Below, piece after piece: positions 45,627 through 56,954 of a DNA stretch of 64,000 nucleotides. Both the position numbers and the translations under genes were made by a program. Position 1 is the stretch's first letter, and every line of letters begins with the position of its first letter. The notes beneath the pieces were generated by a model that did no database searches, had not been told where the DNA came from, and saw nothing but the letters and a program-made list of their open reading frames with translations. This DNA comes from Undaria pinnatifida (taxonomy: Eukaryota; Sar; Phaeophyceae; Laminariales; Alariaceae). The stretch is from assembly GCA_012845835.1 (NCBI GenBank), contig JABAKD010000008.1, forward strand, positions 9,475,709 through 9,539,708. The letters are read 5' to 3'.

Positions 45627-48268
45627 CTACCCAGCCTCATCCCCGCCGCCGCTAAACGCCAACATCTCCGCAGCTGACGCCGACACGCCTGCACCTGCCG
45701 CTGCGCCCCCCCTTTTACTGCCGCCACAAACGCCAACAATACCTGCCCCATACCAACTCCGCGAAACAGCAGCGGAAACAGCGCTACCGACAACATCCGC
45801 AGTCATCGCGCCCCCGTCAGCTTCCCTCAACCTAGCACGCAATGCAGCATGCCGTTGACTAATAGAGATCCTCGTATACTTTACGTTGGCGTGCCCTTTG
45901 ATTTCATCAAATAGTGATTCTGAAGTTGTTGGGAGGTCGACAAGATCAACCGGCCCCTCACCCCCAGCATCAGGTCCCCACAATCTCTGAGAAAGGTCGC
46001 TTCTTTCACCAGTGTCTATCACGTCAAGAGCAGAGACCCACCCAGGAAACATCGGGCTATCCGGTGACCAGCTGGCCGAGTCGCTTTAGATAATATCAAA
46101 CTCAAACTGTTCGTAGCACGCTCCAATCTACTTCGGCAGTCCGCGGTTCTTCACAGCCATCCCAAAATTCCAGCGATAATTGAACTCCAGCAGAATCGAG
46201 TGGGCCAGCGCAGGAGAAGCGCAATAGTAGCCTGCGGAGGTAACGATGAAAACCCGTAAAAAAAGGACAAACAGTTACAGCGGGCGAAAAACATATTGAA
46301 CAGGTTTACGTCAGGTCCATCATAACACGAATTACCTGGTTGACCACCATGTTACAAACACTGCAACAAACGAAACCGTGAGGTATACTTGACGGCAAAT
46401 ACTATGAGCATCGGGTTATGCCGTGAGGCCAATGTTATGGGTGGAAATGGTTGCTGTGCCTGCTAGTGATAGAAAAGTCACGCAAAACACACACCAAGCC
46501 CCTGTACTGCTGGTACCTCTGACACAGCGACGAGTGGTGATCCCCGCTTCACTTTTCCCTTTTGCGTAGTACAGCGGCACGCCGTCAGGTTTGCTTAGAC
46601 AACAAGCTTCGATGTGCTTGCGGAGCAGCTTCACGACCTCCAGGGCTTTTGGGCGCAGGTGATTTTATCCCGATTTCGCATATATCACGTCGCAGAACCG
46701 ATCAACCACTGAACCAAAGCGAGTCAACAATCGTGTCCGCTCGGGCACCAACCGCCTACAATTCCGCAAGAAACACGTCCAGTTCATCTCTATATACTCT
46801 GCCACCTATTCCGATGCCATTTTTCGCGCTTGAAGAGCACTTCCTACCTGCGGTTGGAAGCGAGATCGGCAGGAGCGTAATGGCCACGACACATGACCCA
46901 GTACAGGCATTGCTTTCGACGACAGCTAAAGTCTCTCCATATCACTGATCCGAACAACGACACAAGTGACGTCAAAACCACTTGCCTCCTTGTTGTCTTC
47001 CAGATTAACGATATAGCAAGCATCTCTCAACCAAGCCATGGAGGGCTTGAAGGCGCCGTGACTCTTCTTCACTAGGCGCGAGATACGTGGAAGCGCGTGA
47101 AAGGTATCCAAGCGAACCTTGAGCATGTGTGGGCCACCCCCCGATACAGTTGGGCAACAATCAACATGAATTCAGAACACTCGAACGGAAAAAAATCGTA
47201 TTTAAAGCGCACATTGACGCCGAGCAGATTTCAGAAACAAACAAAACATATTTGCCACCTCTACAGCACTCACGTCGTCCTGGTCGACATTGCCACCGAT
47301 CTCGTCTCCGGCTCCTAGGTCGCAAGCGCGGTCGTGACCAGCATCAAAGTCATACCCGTCGCCACCGTCCTCTTCGCCCTCGTCCGAGTCCGCATCATCT
47401 AAAAAAAGAAAAAAAACGAAAACGTTTGGTGTGTTTGGCGAATAATACAACGTCAGCAAGAGAATGAGAAACGCCAATGCGGGCAGGGCGTCAGACAACT
47501 CAGCTCAATTTCTTCCAAGGACGGTGTAAGGCCTTACCTAGCGAGCCCACCACGTGGCAAGGTGCTTCGGTGGCGAAGAAGTCGGGGTCATCGTTGTAAG
47601 CGGCACTTGCATTCAGGTTCGGCGACGGTGCTGGTGTCGCAGGGGGGGGTGTCCAATCGGCCGCAAGGTGAACATGGGTAACGTCCCACAGAACAAGAAG
47701 GTACAAGAAATAAGGTCTCGATGAATATGTTACAAAACATCCCAATCGCATCTGTGTTCCCGGCGGCAAAATGGTCGGAACCGGGCCGCGTATGGGATCC
47801 TTCAATATCTCGATCTCCACGTAAACGAGAACGGACGCGTAAGCATCCAGGCAGGCATACTCTACCCGTGACGGCACCATAAGGATTTTAAAAGGCAGGC
47901 ATCATCAACATTCCACCTATCAGCAGATTCAAGAGAATGGCGCCAACAATCAAGCTGGCAACAAAGTTCAACGAGCGTTAATAGGACACGCGCATAGCTA
48001 ACTAGAGTAGTATCACCAGTTGGGCGCTGAGGGGAGAACTCCGGCGAGACAAGCGGGAGGTCGGGTACGTGGGCAACTCTTTCCCAAGCAAACTAGACAC
48101 TATACCCGCCAGCGAAAAAGATGGCGTTTGCACCCAACAAGCTTTCGCGTGAGTCAGCGCGTCCACAGTGTTCGCGGCTTTGACCTCATCCAAATACGTC
48201 GCGTCTGACTTGGTGTTGACGCCAAGTCTACCATCATGTCCTGGTACCAAATCACGCTGGTTTTTCAC
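45627..48268 (-). pseudogene. Degenerate multi-exon gene with DEDDy-type 3'-5' exonuclease C-terminal half
   Basis: Minus-strand blocks: 48268-48018 (DATYLDEVKAANTVDALTHA and SLAGIVSSLLGKELP); 47859-47538 (YACLDAYASVLVY, the YxxxD motif III of RNase D/WRN-type exonucleases, then a Pro/Ala linker); 47398-47274 (acidic Asp/Glu/Gly-rich); 47117-46986 (FHALPRISRLVKKSHGAF, AWLRDACYIVN); about 46649-46500 (ALEVVKLLRKHIEA to RCVRGTSS); about 46250-45629 (SPALAHSILLEFNYRWNFGM). Phases of the first four blocks agree, the intron after 46986 having a GC-type donor (GAG|GCAAGT). The last block has in-frame TAG after NRGLPK and TAA after FEFDII, and the junction near 46647 does not keep frame. Motif I (DxE) is not found upstream, where repeats intrude at 48.3-49.3 kb. 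The RGTS...RWN region resembles the C-terminal part of large exonuclease/transposase-like proteins; that is from memory of the pattern and is weaker than the exonuclease call. Confidence 0.65.
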
Positions 48269-50213
48269 CTTTGGAAACGCAAGCGAGAATTTTCGAATTG
48301 AATACGCCTAGTGCCAGCTGCGAACTGCCGAACCAAGAAAACACGACCGCCACAATTGTACCAGGTGCCAGTTATCATGTACCAGTCATCATATGCTCAG
48401 AGCTATACATCACGTGTACGAGTGTACAAGCTGCGACAACAAACAAGCTTCAGCAGAAGCAATAGCTTCAAAATAGATGGGCCTATTAGCCAGGCTGTTA
48501 TTTACACGAAAATAAGAAACTCGGGATACGTTATACTGAAGTTAATGTACAATAAGGTAGTGTGCACCCTCTCCCAAATAAGAAAGCCAGCCTAGGTCAC
48601 TATATATGTACCTGGTATCTTTTAGATGTCCTGTACTACGTACTGCATCTGGTATCTGGCACGCGATTAATCAGAGGCCAGGTATGGTATATACTACGTA
48701 CCAGGTACCAGGTATCGCATGCTCAGAGCGATGATACCTGGTACCTGGTAGGTTCGAGTACAACCAGCAGCGCACAAGCAGCAGGAGCAGTAGCCTACAA
48801 TGACCTGGTACGACTCGTACCTCGTATCCAAATAACATTGCCGCAGACCGACTGCTGATGTATAGCAGTACAGGGCACGTAAAAATAAACCTGGTAATAA
48901 GAAAGCCAGGGTGATATTTAGCTACAGGAATAAGAAACTCGTTGGTCAATATACTGAAGTTACCTGTGAGAACAAACCCTCTGCCAAATACGAAAGCCAA
49001 CCTACTGCTGTAGGTCAGTATTTCCGTGCCTTATGATATACCTGGTACAGCAGTACTACAGGCGTACAAGACACCTACCTGTAATATTTAAGGTGCAGTA
49101 ATAAGAAAGCCAAGTTGATATTTTCAGGGAAATAAGAAGCTCGGGAGCTGTTGTACTGAAGTCAGTGTAGAACGTGTCCCCTCACAAATAAGAAAGCCAG
49201 CCTACCGCAGGTACCAAGTATGTATGGTTCTTATCTGGTATCATGTACTGCTTGACCATGGTACCAGGTACCAGGTATAAGAGTACAGCAGCAGGTAACA
49301 AACAGAAGTCTACGATAGAACCACTCACATCCGGCCTTGTGTAGCGTAGGTAGAGGGCTGTAAGGGAACTACCCCATCCGCTTGCTCCCCCCCTTGAAGT
49401 GCTTTCCCTGCTGGCTTTGGCAGAATGGTGCTCGTGATCTCGATGAATCGACGATGCCCTGGTTCGATGCTGTCAAAGTAGATGAAGCTGCACTTTGTTG
49501 TGGTTCGCTCTCCCGAGCGGATCCATCACCGCTGCCTTCACCGCTACTTCCATCGCTGCCTCCACCGTCACGACCTCCGCCGCTGCTGCCTCCAATGCCC
49601 ACACCGCTGCCTCCGCCATCACTACCGACCTCGTCGCATCGACACATGGCAGGCTCCAAGAAACGAAACTAGTCACACCACAACCGCTGCTACAGGGAGG
49701 CAGGCTCCTTGGCTCGAGACCACGGAAACAAGCCTGGTGGTTGTAGGCTAGGAGAACCGCAATTAGACATACTAAAGCGTACATAGCCGCCACACCAGCA
49801 TGGTGCTGAGGAGCCGGCTGTGGTGCCGGTTGCCTGGTGTCTGCGCTGCGCGCGGTCCCGCTTGCGGTCTCTCTTCTCTCCCTGAGAGACGCGGCGCGAT
49901 CACAGCGCGAAGCTCGGTGCAATCATCGCCAATCATAATTGTATATCCTTACAAAAAATTCCCCAGGTATAGGCGCCGTGCCCCGTACCGCCCACGGCCA
50001 AAAGCAAAAAGCGAGGGTTTCCAATGAATTGCGAATGCGTTCTAGTTCGGGGTTTGCAGAAGCTACCGACTTGCTTCAAAGCGTTACGGAGCCAGCCTGG
50101 AGCCTGGAGCCAGCAGTGGTGCCTGCACGACACCACTAGGCACTAAGGGAAGCTCAGCACTCCCTTACTCACCCTGTGCTCTAATTAGTGTTGTAGCTTT
50201 CGGTCGAACTGCC
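48269..50213. other. Repeat-rich stretch between the pseudogene and the lipoyl-like gene
   Basis: It contains three ATAAGAAAC...CTGAAGTTA units (48505-48595, 48895-49010, 49110-49205) and many TACCAGGTA/TACCTGGTA words (for example 48690-48750, 49258-49280). Around 49370-49920 there are overlapping minus-strand frames, one Ser/Gly-rich and one with a signal-peptide-like start (ALVCLIAVLLAY). None is convincing as a gene. Confidence 0.5.
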
Positions 50214-53200
50214 ATGAGCGGAATGGTTGGCTCGCTTGTCGCGGCCCAGAGTCGGAGCACTTGCCGTCGAAAAGCACTGCTTTTGTCTACAACTTTTGCT
50301 CATCATTCGAGATCGACGTCCACGGCTGCTTCTCGTACTCGTACTGCGCGTGCGCTCAGCAGAGCGCCCGCTGGAACAGGGCAATCAAGAGCATGGCAAG
50401 CGAGAGCAGGGCAACGAGGAGCATGGCAATGTGAAGCAAGAAGAGCCTTGAGCACGACGAGCACCGCGACCGACGACGTGATGTACCTCCCGATGCCCAA
50501 GCTATCTCCCAATATGGTGAGACTGCTTTGAGTTGACGTTTCCATTCCTAGTTTCACATCAGCCGTCGACGTCAACTAACTGCAGTACGTCGCATTATGT
50601 TGTTATGTGTCTCGCCTTGCTCTCTCGGCACTGGTAACGTACGTTTGGCGTGATATCGTATCATACTAGCTGTGTACATAAAAGGAGACTGGTCGTGCAC
50701 CAAGCACCCACAGGGTATGCTTTCCCTGCAAGTCCCTATGGGTTGGAAACAGGCGCCGTCGAAAGTTCAACTTCCAACTCATCACCTCATCAACGCGTGC
50801 ACCATCTCATGCGTACGAACGCAGCTGTATCAGAGTGCATTAAATCTCCGCCACGTGTGGTGCAGCAATTGCACATCACCATTATTATTAGTCTTCCCAC
50901 CGTGTTCCCCCGGCATAGTCTACCATGCGATAGGCTGCTTATATCATAGTAAGTCTGCTTCTCAGCTACCAGGTAGCTAGCTTTACAAGGCGCTCCACTC
51001 GTTTCCCTGCACGCCACTACAGAAGTGTTATGGAGCCATCTCTACTCTCCGCTGCCGCTTGCCGGTACGCCGACCTACAGCATGCCAACCTGTGACACGG
51101 TACAGCATCAGCTGTTGATGCGCTACGTATAATACGCACAGCAATCAGCAGTACAAGTACTGCTGTAGTTGCCGTTGCAGTTGATGTTTTTGCTGTTGAT
51201 GTTGTTCCGTCTATGCATTTATGCAGTTTTGTGACGTTTTCGTTTTTTCTGTAACAAAGAAAGCTCTCATCTGAAATGCAAGAAAATACGCACAAGGTAC
51301 CGAAGTCCGCCTCACAAGTTGGTTTTTAGTAAGCATACAGCGCACCCTTTACGCCACTCGCCGAAGAGCTCATGGCGCTTCGCGCTTGAGGCACTCGACT
51401 TCTGCCTGGTCGATCAAAATCCGACGTGCTCCGTCCCGGCATTGATTCCTGGGATGCGATGGTCAATGGTCACCAAATGTTCATACGACGAGCATTATAT
51501 ACCCCCGTTTTCCAATCGCGTTCTCCGCTGTTTGATACGTCGCCATGTGCCACCAGGTAAGTCATGGTCCCTCCTGTGGTGCAGTGCCGTGCCAGACAAT
51601 ACCCGCGCACCTAAACGAGAGCCCGCACTATCCGGGCATACATAATGTCGGTCGCCCCGGTGGCGTATCAGGTTATTTTCGAGCCTGGTATAGGTCAGTT
51701 TCGTGAGTTCGAATCCCCCCGAGTGCACACTCGTGTAAATTCGTGGGGGCTTTTTCTTGTGCACAAATTGACTTGCGGGAAGCGCGAGAGCGTGAGTTAG
51801 CAACACTCGATGAAAAATCAACGAGCAGTGGAATTGCTGAACCCGATGCGCGATAAAAATTGGAGGAAAGAGCCGAGGGGGAGAAGGGACGACACCTGTG
51901 ACCACGGCTTGTCCAGAAGCTGGAAAGTAGATGTATGTGAAGAAAAAAAACGAAGAAGCATTTTCTCTGCAGGACGAGGTTGTGACAAGCGGCTTATTTT
52001 TTTCACCGCACTGAATGGTGTCCCCGTGCACTAAAGAGGAATAGCATTGAACGCGTGCCAAGACGATGGAGGCATTTTTGTAGCACTTTTTGGCTGAATC
52101 GTTTTCAGAATAATGGGGACTCCTTATACCCAAAGTCCTCGGAATTTATTTTTTGAGGAATAAACTTTACCAGGTAGTTGAATACCTACAGTAGGCCATG
52201 GGACTGTCAGAATACTTTGTCCCGAAGACAAAACACGAATATCTGTCCCAGAAATCACGAAAACATGTCCCCGCAGCTGCTGGCCAGCTACTAGCAATTA
52301 GCAACAGCACACTGCCTGTTCACGTGTTCTACCAGTTTGCCAGCACCGTCCCGTGCTGTCTCCACTTGGTATTGCCACCGACGCGATCAACCAAAACACG
52401 GCCGCCATGCTGCTGCAATCAATGTCAATTATTCAACCACAGAATACGATCCAAAACGCCTACCAGGTACGTATTTCTCTCTCGCAACGAAAGGTAGCTT
52501 TCTTTTTTTTTCCCAAATTATTTTTCGGGATTAGGTATGGTATGGTATGGTATGGTATGGTATGGTATGATATTGTATGGTATGGAATGGTATAGCATGG
52601 TTTGGTATGGCATGGTATGGTATGTTATGATATGGTATGGTATGGGATGGGATGGGATGGGATGGAATGGGATGGTATAGCATGGTGTGGTATGGTATGT
52701 TATGGTATGGTATGGTATGTTATGGCATGGAATAGTATAGCATGGTATGGTATGGTATGGTACGGTACGGTATGGTATGGTGTATTGTATGGCATGTTAT
52801 GGTACGGTATGGTACGGTACTCCTTGAGTGACGAGCTAGAGAAAAAAATGGTGCACCTCTCTCTATCTCAGCATGGTGTTCTCTGTGCGGTTCTCTGTAG
52901 AACAAGGTCGTGGCAAGAGATGTTCACCGCACGAAATTGAAACCCCGCACCAAAAATATATACATGCGCCCCTAGGGGTGAATGTAAGCCATGCACCCCT
53001 GCTTAATATTTTTGCAACGTAGTACTACTGTAGTAGTATACCGATATACCTGGCACCAAGGTCCCAACCCGACCAGAAGCCTGAGCCCTAACCTACCCCG
53101 AATAGCATAGGGGGTGGGATGTAAGATCAGGGTGTGTGTATAAATCACAATACTTGAGGTAGGGGTGCATGGCTTCTTCTTTATATCCTCCATCCCATTT

Positions 53201-55412
53201 ACATTCCTCGCACTACTCTTGCCCTCCCTACCGGTAGTAACTGAGATCCGTGGTCACATAGCACTTGGGCCCTTCTCCCCCCTCCCCACTACTGTACGTG
53301 CCTTCGTTTTTATCGCGAGAAGAGTTCAGCATTTTGTTCCCTCGTCGACTCGCGTCGAATTCTATATACCTACCCACGCTGCCAGGCGCTCTCAGCAGTT
53401 CATCATTTTGGTTGTGCATTTTCGCAAATAAATTCAAAATCTCACGACGGTGGGAATCGAACAAGGACCAACACTTCTAGTATTCTGAGGGTAAGCACTA
53501 GACTGCCGGGGCGACCGGCTACACTCTTGGGGGCGTGTATGATTTCTTCAACTCTGTACTGAAGGGTACCGAACTACCGCGGGAGAATGACTGTACTGTG
53601 TTGGATTCACATGTTTAACGTGTACTGCATATTTTTCAGACCCACGGGAAAGTGACGAAATGGCTCAAGGCCGAAGGCGACGAGATAAACGAGTACGACG
53701 CTATCTTGGAGCTGAGCACCGATTCTCTGTATGCCCCGGGGGACGCCCCGGTGGAGGGCGCGGCCGTGGATATGGTCATCGAGCTCGCAGAGTATGGTTA
53801 TGTTGGGAAGTTCCTCGTGGCCGAAGGAGAAACAGTGGAGGTAAGCGGCGACACTATTTAATGAGTTAGTTAATACTGGTACCAGGTACAACCGTGTTTT
53901 AAGCCAGTAATTTCTTCATGCCGGGTAGATCCGAGGGCGACGTCAAAAATGGAGACAAATCATACATGACACTAATTTTTCACTTCATGTCTGAGGAAGG
54001 CGTGTATGTACTTGGTAAATCAGAAGTAAATATGTGGGTAGAGTCTGTTTGCTTTGTTTTTTTTTAAATACATATTTTTGTGGATACATGTAGTCGACGC
54101 GTTTGACATTGTTTCCTCGTTGCCAGTCACGCGACAATCGAAATAAATGCCACGTTGCTGCGCGAACAAGGTCAATGGTTCAAAAGCAGGCTAATAGAAA
54201 ATATGAAAAACTCGCCTCTGTTTTTTGTCTTGCAACGAACCGATTGCTTTTCTTCGTTCGGTTCCTGATCTCTGGTAAAGTTGTCTCCTTTATTATGGCG
54301 GTGGTTAACATGTTCGGGATTTCGGTTGCGGCTTTTTCTCGTTCCAGGCTTCGATTACGTTTTATTTTTGTTTCAAAGCATCGATTTGACTCTCCAGCTC
54401 AACCCGTCAGAAGTTTTGCCCTCAGCGACCTTCTGGACAAGCCATGGTCGCCGGTGTCTTCCCTCCTTCCCCCCCCCCCGTACTTGCCTTCATTTTTATC
54501 GCGTATGGGTTTAGCATTCCCGCTTTTTCAGCATCGCATGCTCTTCTATTTTGCATCGATTTTGCCCAATATACGCGTGGCGCTTTTCGTACTGGCTGTG
54601 TGATGCATGCCCCGTTGAGAACTGCATGCGCGTTTTTTGTGGATAAGCCTACTTGGAAATAGTGTGGGATACACTTACAGTATCGCAGTATTAATAGCGG
54701 GGCCCAACTCCCCAAATGATACTTGTCTGGTCTAGTTCCCAGGGGGTCGACATACACACGCATCTGTATACAACGGCAGCTTGCGCTGCCGGGGTTGTAA
54801 CGAGAACCACTGATAGGGACAGCTTACGCTATACCTACAATGGGACCCGAAGGGTGCGCCAGCTAGCGTTGGGCTGCGAAAGCAACTGAGTTAAATCGGC
54901 ACACGACGCGTATGAAAATACGTGGAAGTGTGGTGAGCTAAAGCTTTATTTTTCCCCATCCGCCGGAGGATAAAAAAGAAAAAAAAATCCCAGAGTTTCG
55001 TTCCCATGTCGGAGGTGCAGCGCTAAAAGGTGTGCCCTCGTAAAGGGACCTCGTCTACTAGTAGTGTTTGCGTTGTCTTCATGTTAAGTCCGTTCTTTCT
55101 ACCCAACGGCATGACTATCAATAGAACACGTAGTGCCCATCCTACTAATTCGTCCCTGAGAAATGCAAATTTTGTGGCCGCAGACTGTTGTCTCGTTGCG
55201 CGCTGTTAAGGTATTGACGTACGACCGACTTGTGCATCTTGGAGCAGGTGGGTCAGGCGGTGATGTCCATGTGCGAGGAGGAGGAAACCGTGGGCATGCT
55301 CAGGAAGGCTCCCAGCCCCGGAGTTGACTTTTACAGCGATCACGGCACAGGCCTGAGAATAGCCACATACCAGGGGTACCTCAACGGAAAGACACCAGAG
55401 GAGGAGGAATAG
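50214..55412 (+). CDS. Lipoyl-like (E2-type) domain protein without the lipoyl lysine, three exons
   Basis: Exons 50214-50516, 53640-53840 and 55248-55412 (TAG stop). All introns are GT-AG and all junctions fall between codons. The 222-residue protein has an Arg/Ser/Ala-rich, acid-poor first 80 residues, like a mitochondrial presequence. Then comes PMPKLSPNM (93-101), the classic start of 2-oxoacid dehydrogenase E2 lipoyl domains, with THGKVTKWLKAEGDEI and YVGKFLVAEGETVEVGQAV completing the fold. At the hairpin where E2 proteins have ETDKA, this protein has STDSL (127-131): Ser130 takes the place of the lysine, and the nearby residues offer no alternative. It has no E1/E3-binding or catalytic domain. 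It could be a non-lipoylated structural or regulatory relative. The gene model is firm, the function unknown. Confidence 0.85.
51649..51930 (+). mobile_element. SINE family A copy
   Basis: CGGTCGCCCCGGTGGCGTAT head, box-B-like GAGTTCGAATCCCC (best preserved of the A copies), core GCGATAAAAATTGGAGGAA, tail TGTGACCACGGCTTGTCC and AAGCTGGAAAGTAG. Confidence 0.9.
52533..52825. repeat. (TATGG)n satellite
   Basis: About 290 bp of 5-bp units, mainly TATGG, with GATGG and TACGG variants clustered in short homogeneous blocks. Long artefact frames (YGMVWYGM) run through it on the plus strand. Confidence 0.95.
53191..53519 (-). mobile_element. SINE family B copy
   Basis: Minus-strand head AGCCGGTCGCCCCGGCAGTC, TTTTGAATTTATTTGCG, core GCGATAAAAACGAAGGCACG, tail ending AATGGGATGG. 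One T-loop-side deletion is visible in the box B region. Confidence 0.87.
53841..55247 (+). other. Intron 2 of the lipoyl-like gene
   Basis: 1407 bp, GTAAGC to GAGCAG. It contains a minus-strand family A SINE fragment at about 54428-54545 and TACCAGGTAC words near 53880. Confidence 0.85.
54428..54545 (-). mobile_element. SINE family A 3' fragment
   Basis: CTTCTGGACAAGCCATGG, GGTGTCTTCCCTCC, TTGCCTTCATTTTTATCGCG and TTTAGCATTCCCGC are the tail and core of family A read in reverse. The head is absent. Confidence 0.7.
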
Positions 55413-55559
55413 ACGCTACGAAAAAAACACAGTATGTACTTGAAGCTGGTAGCATTTTATGACTTGGACCCCCCAGGTTCGATGTAGTTGACATGATAGG
55501 GCACCATGATTTTGAGAAAAGTCCACACCTAATACAGATCAGGATCTAGATCATCTAGC

Positions 55560-55760
55560 TAGATCATGCGCAGTATATCCCGTGTGTGCTGTTATGATAT
55601 TATGTGCTGGATCTGCATCTATAGAGTACAGATCCAAACCCAGAAAACATGCGCTAGACCACACTGATCCGACGGCTCCCAGCGGGTAACCTGAGCTAGA
55701 ACACACAGATCATACAGATCATCCCTGCAAGAGCTAGATCATCGAGTACAGATCGATCAC
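55560..55760 (+). repeat. GATC-rich dispersed repeat, copy 2
   Basis: Rich in CAGATC, TAGATC and GATCATAC words. It matches the reverse complement of 27890-28070 along most of its length (see that entry). Confidence 0.65.
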
Positions 55761-55834
55761 AAGTCCGAGGTGTGGAAAACTCCCAGGCGGTCGGGGTTGG
55801 TCGGGGTTATAGTATGTGCTTTATACGGTGGGCG

Positions 55835-56000
55835 GCTCCCAATAGTGCCGGTATGTGCCAACCCAACATGCCGGCACTGATCAGGGCACCGGGAATATTG
55901 GGAATAAAGAGGGTTACTATCGTAGAGTGCCATCCGTGTCAAGATATTTAACCGGCACAATAGAGAGCAGTGGCCCTATTTCACCGGCACTATTGGGAGC
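55835..56000 (+). mobile_element. 166-bp MITE with perfect 18-bp TIRs (TGCCGGT family)
   Basis: GCTCCCAATAGTGCCGGT at 55835-55852 and its exact reverse complement at 55983-56000. The interior has further AACCGGCAC and TGCCGGCAC words. It is non-coding. No clear target-site duplication was seen in the flanks. Confidence 0.85.
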
Positions 56001-56954
56001 TTCCTGCTGTAATGGAGTAAATTTCAATCGTTGTGTCGAAGCTGGGCCAAGGTCTCTAAAGATAGCCCTCGAAGGCTTTTGTTTTGTTTGCTCTGGGTGC
56101 GATTTTCCCTCTCCTTGGGGTTTGCTTATTACCGTAGCTATTTATTTCGTAATAGTTTGCTGCTTCCGTCGCCTGTCTTATGGCCACGGACTAGATTGCA
56201 GAGATTAGTGGGTGTGTTAGCGACATACAACACTAACAGTTCTGACCATGGCCCAAAAATTGTGTTGTAAAATATAGGTACAGTACTCTAAGTATATTGC
56301 TTAGAAAACTTTCCCAGCGCAGCGGCAATTGACCTCCCGTGCACTTCGCATTGGAACCGAGTGACCTTGTACTGCTTGTCAATACTGTCCAACGCATGCT
56401 ACGAAAGTCTCCATAGGGTACCGTAACACCTGCATTGTCTGCGTCTCCTTCGTTGAGTAGCTGTCCACCTCGCGACCATCCACTGACTGGGGGAACACGA
56501 AAGCGCACCCCCGATTGGAATAACGTCCAATCAGCCTAGGTGTAGAACACGTAAAACCCAGAGCACGACGCAAGACTACATACGGTATGTAAAGGTGCGG
56601 CCACTATTTTTGTGAGGCTCTCTCCTCGCTTGGGGAGCTGCACACAGCACACCTCCCTAAAAAAACTGGTCTTGGGGAACACCATACGTGCCACACCACC
56701 CAATGAAATCCCGGCGCCCCACGAAGTTATATGTACGACGAAAGTGAAGCGATGCACATAAAAAGCAAAACGAAAATCCGACGAAATCGGGCTTTTAAGG
56801 CTAGACCCGCGTCAAATTTCGGAAGCGCGAATTTTTAGTCCACCAAAAGCTTCTACACCCCCTTCGTAACGCCACGTCCCCCACCTCAAGTCCACAAATA
56901 CAGGGTAGCTTCCTCGGCTGTCACCTGCTACGATACCGACAGGTACTGTAGTAA

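Larger units (their letters stand above)
50517..53639 (+). other. Intron 1 of the lipoyl-like gene
   Basis: 3123 bp, GTGAGA to TTTTTCAG. It holds SINE A (51649-51930), a (TATGG)n satellite (52533-52825) and SINE B (53191-53519). The last element ends only about 120 bp before the acceptor. Confidence 0.85.

Noticed and set aside
49473-49922. Minus-strand frame with signal-peptide-like start (ALVCLIAVLLAY)
   Set aside because: The following sequence is shared low-complexity between frames, with no recognisable domain and no supported splice; possible first exon but unproven.
52602-52940. Plus-strand frame of YGMVWYG repeats
   Set aside because: It translates the (TATGG)n satellite.
56233-56760. 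Minus-strand frames with protein-like stretches (CEVHGRSIAAALGKF in one frame)
   Set aside because: Frames change within 100 bp and no family was recognised; may be a relic but cannot be supported.
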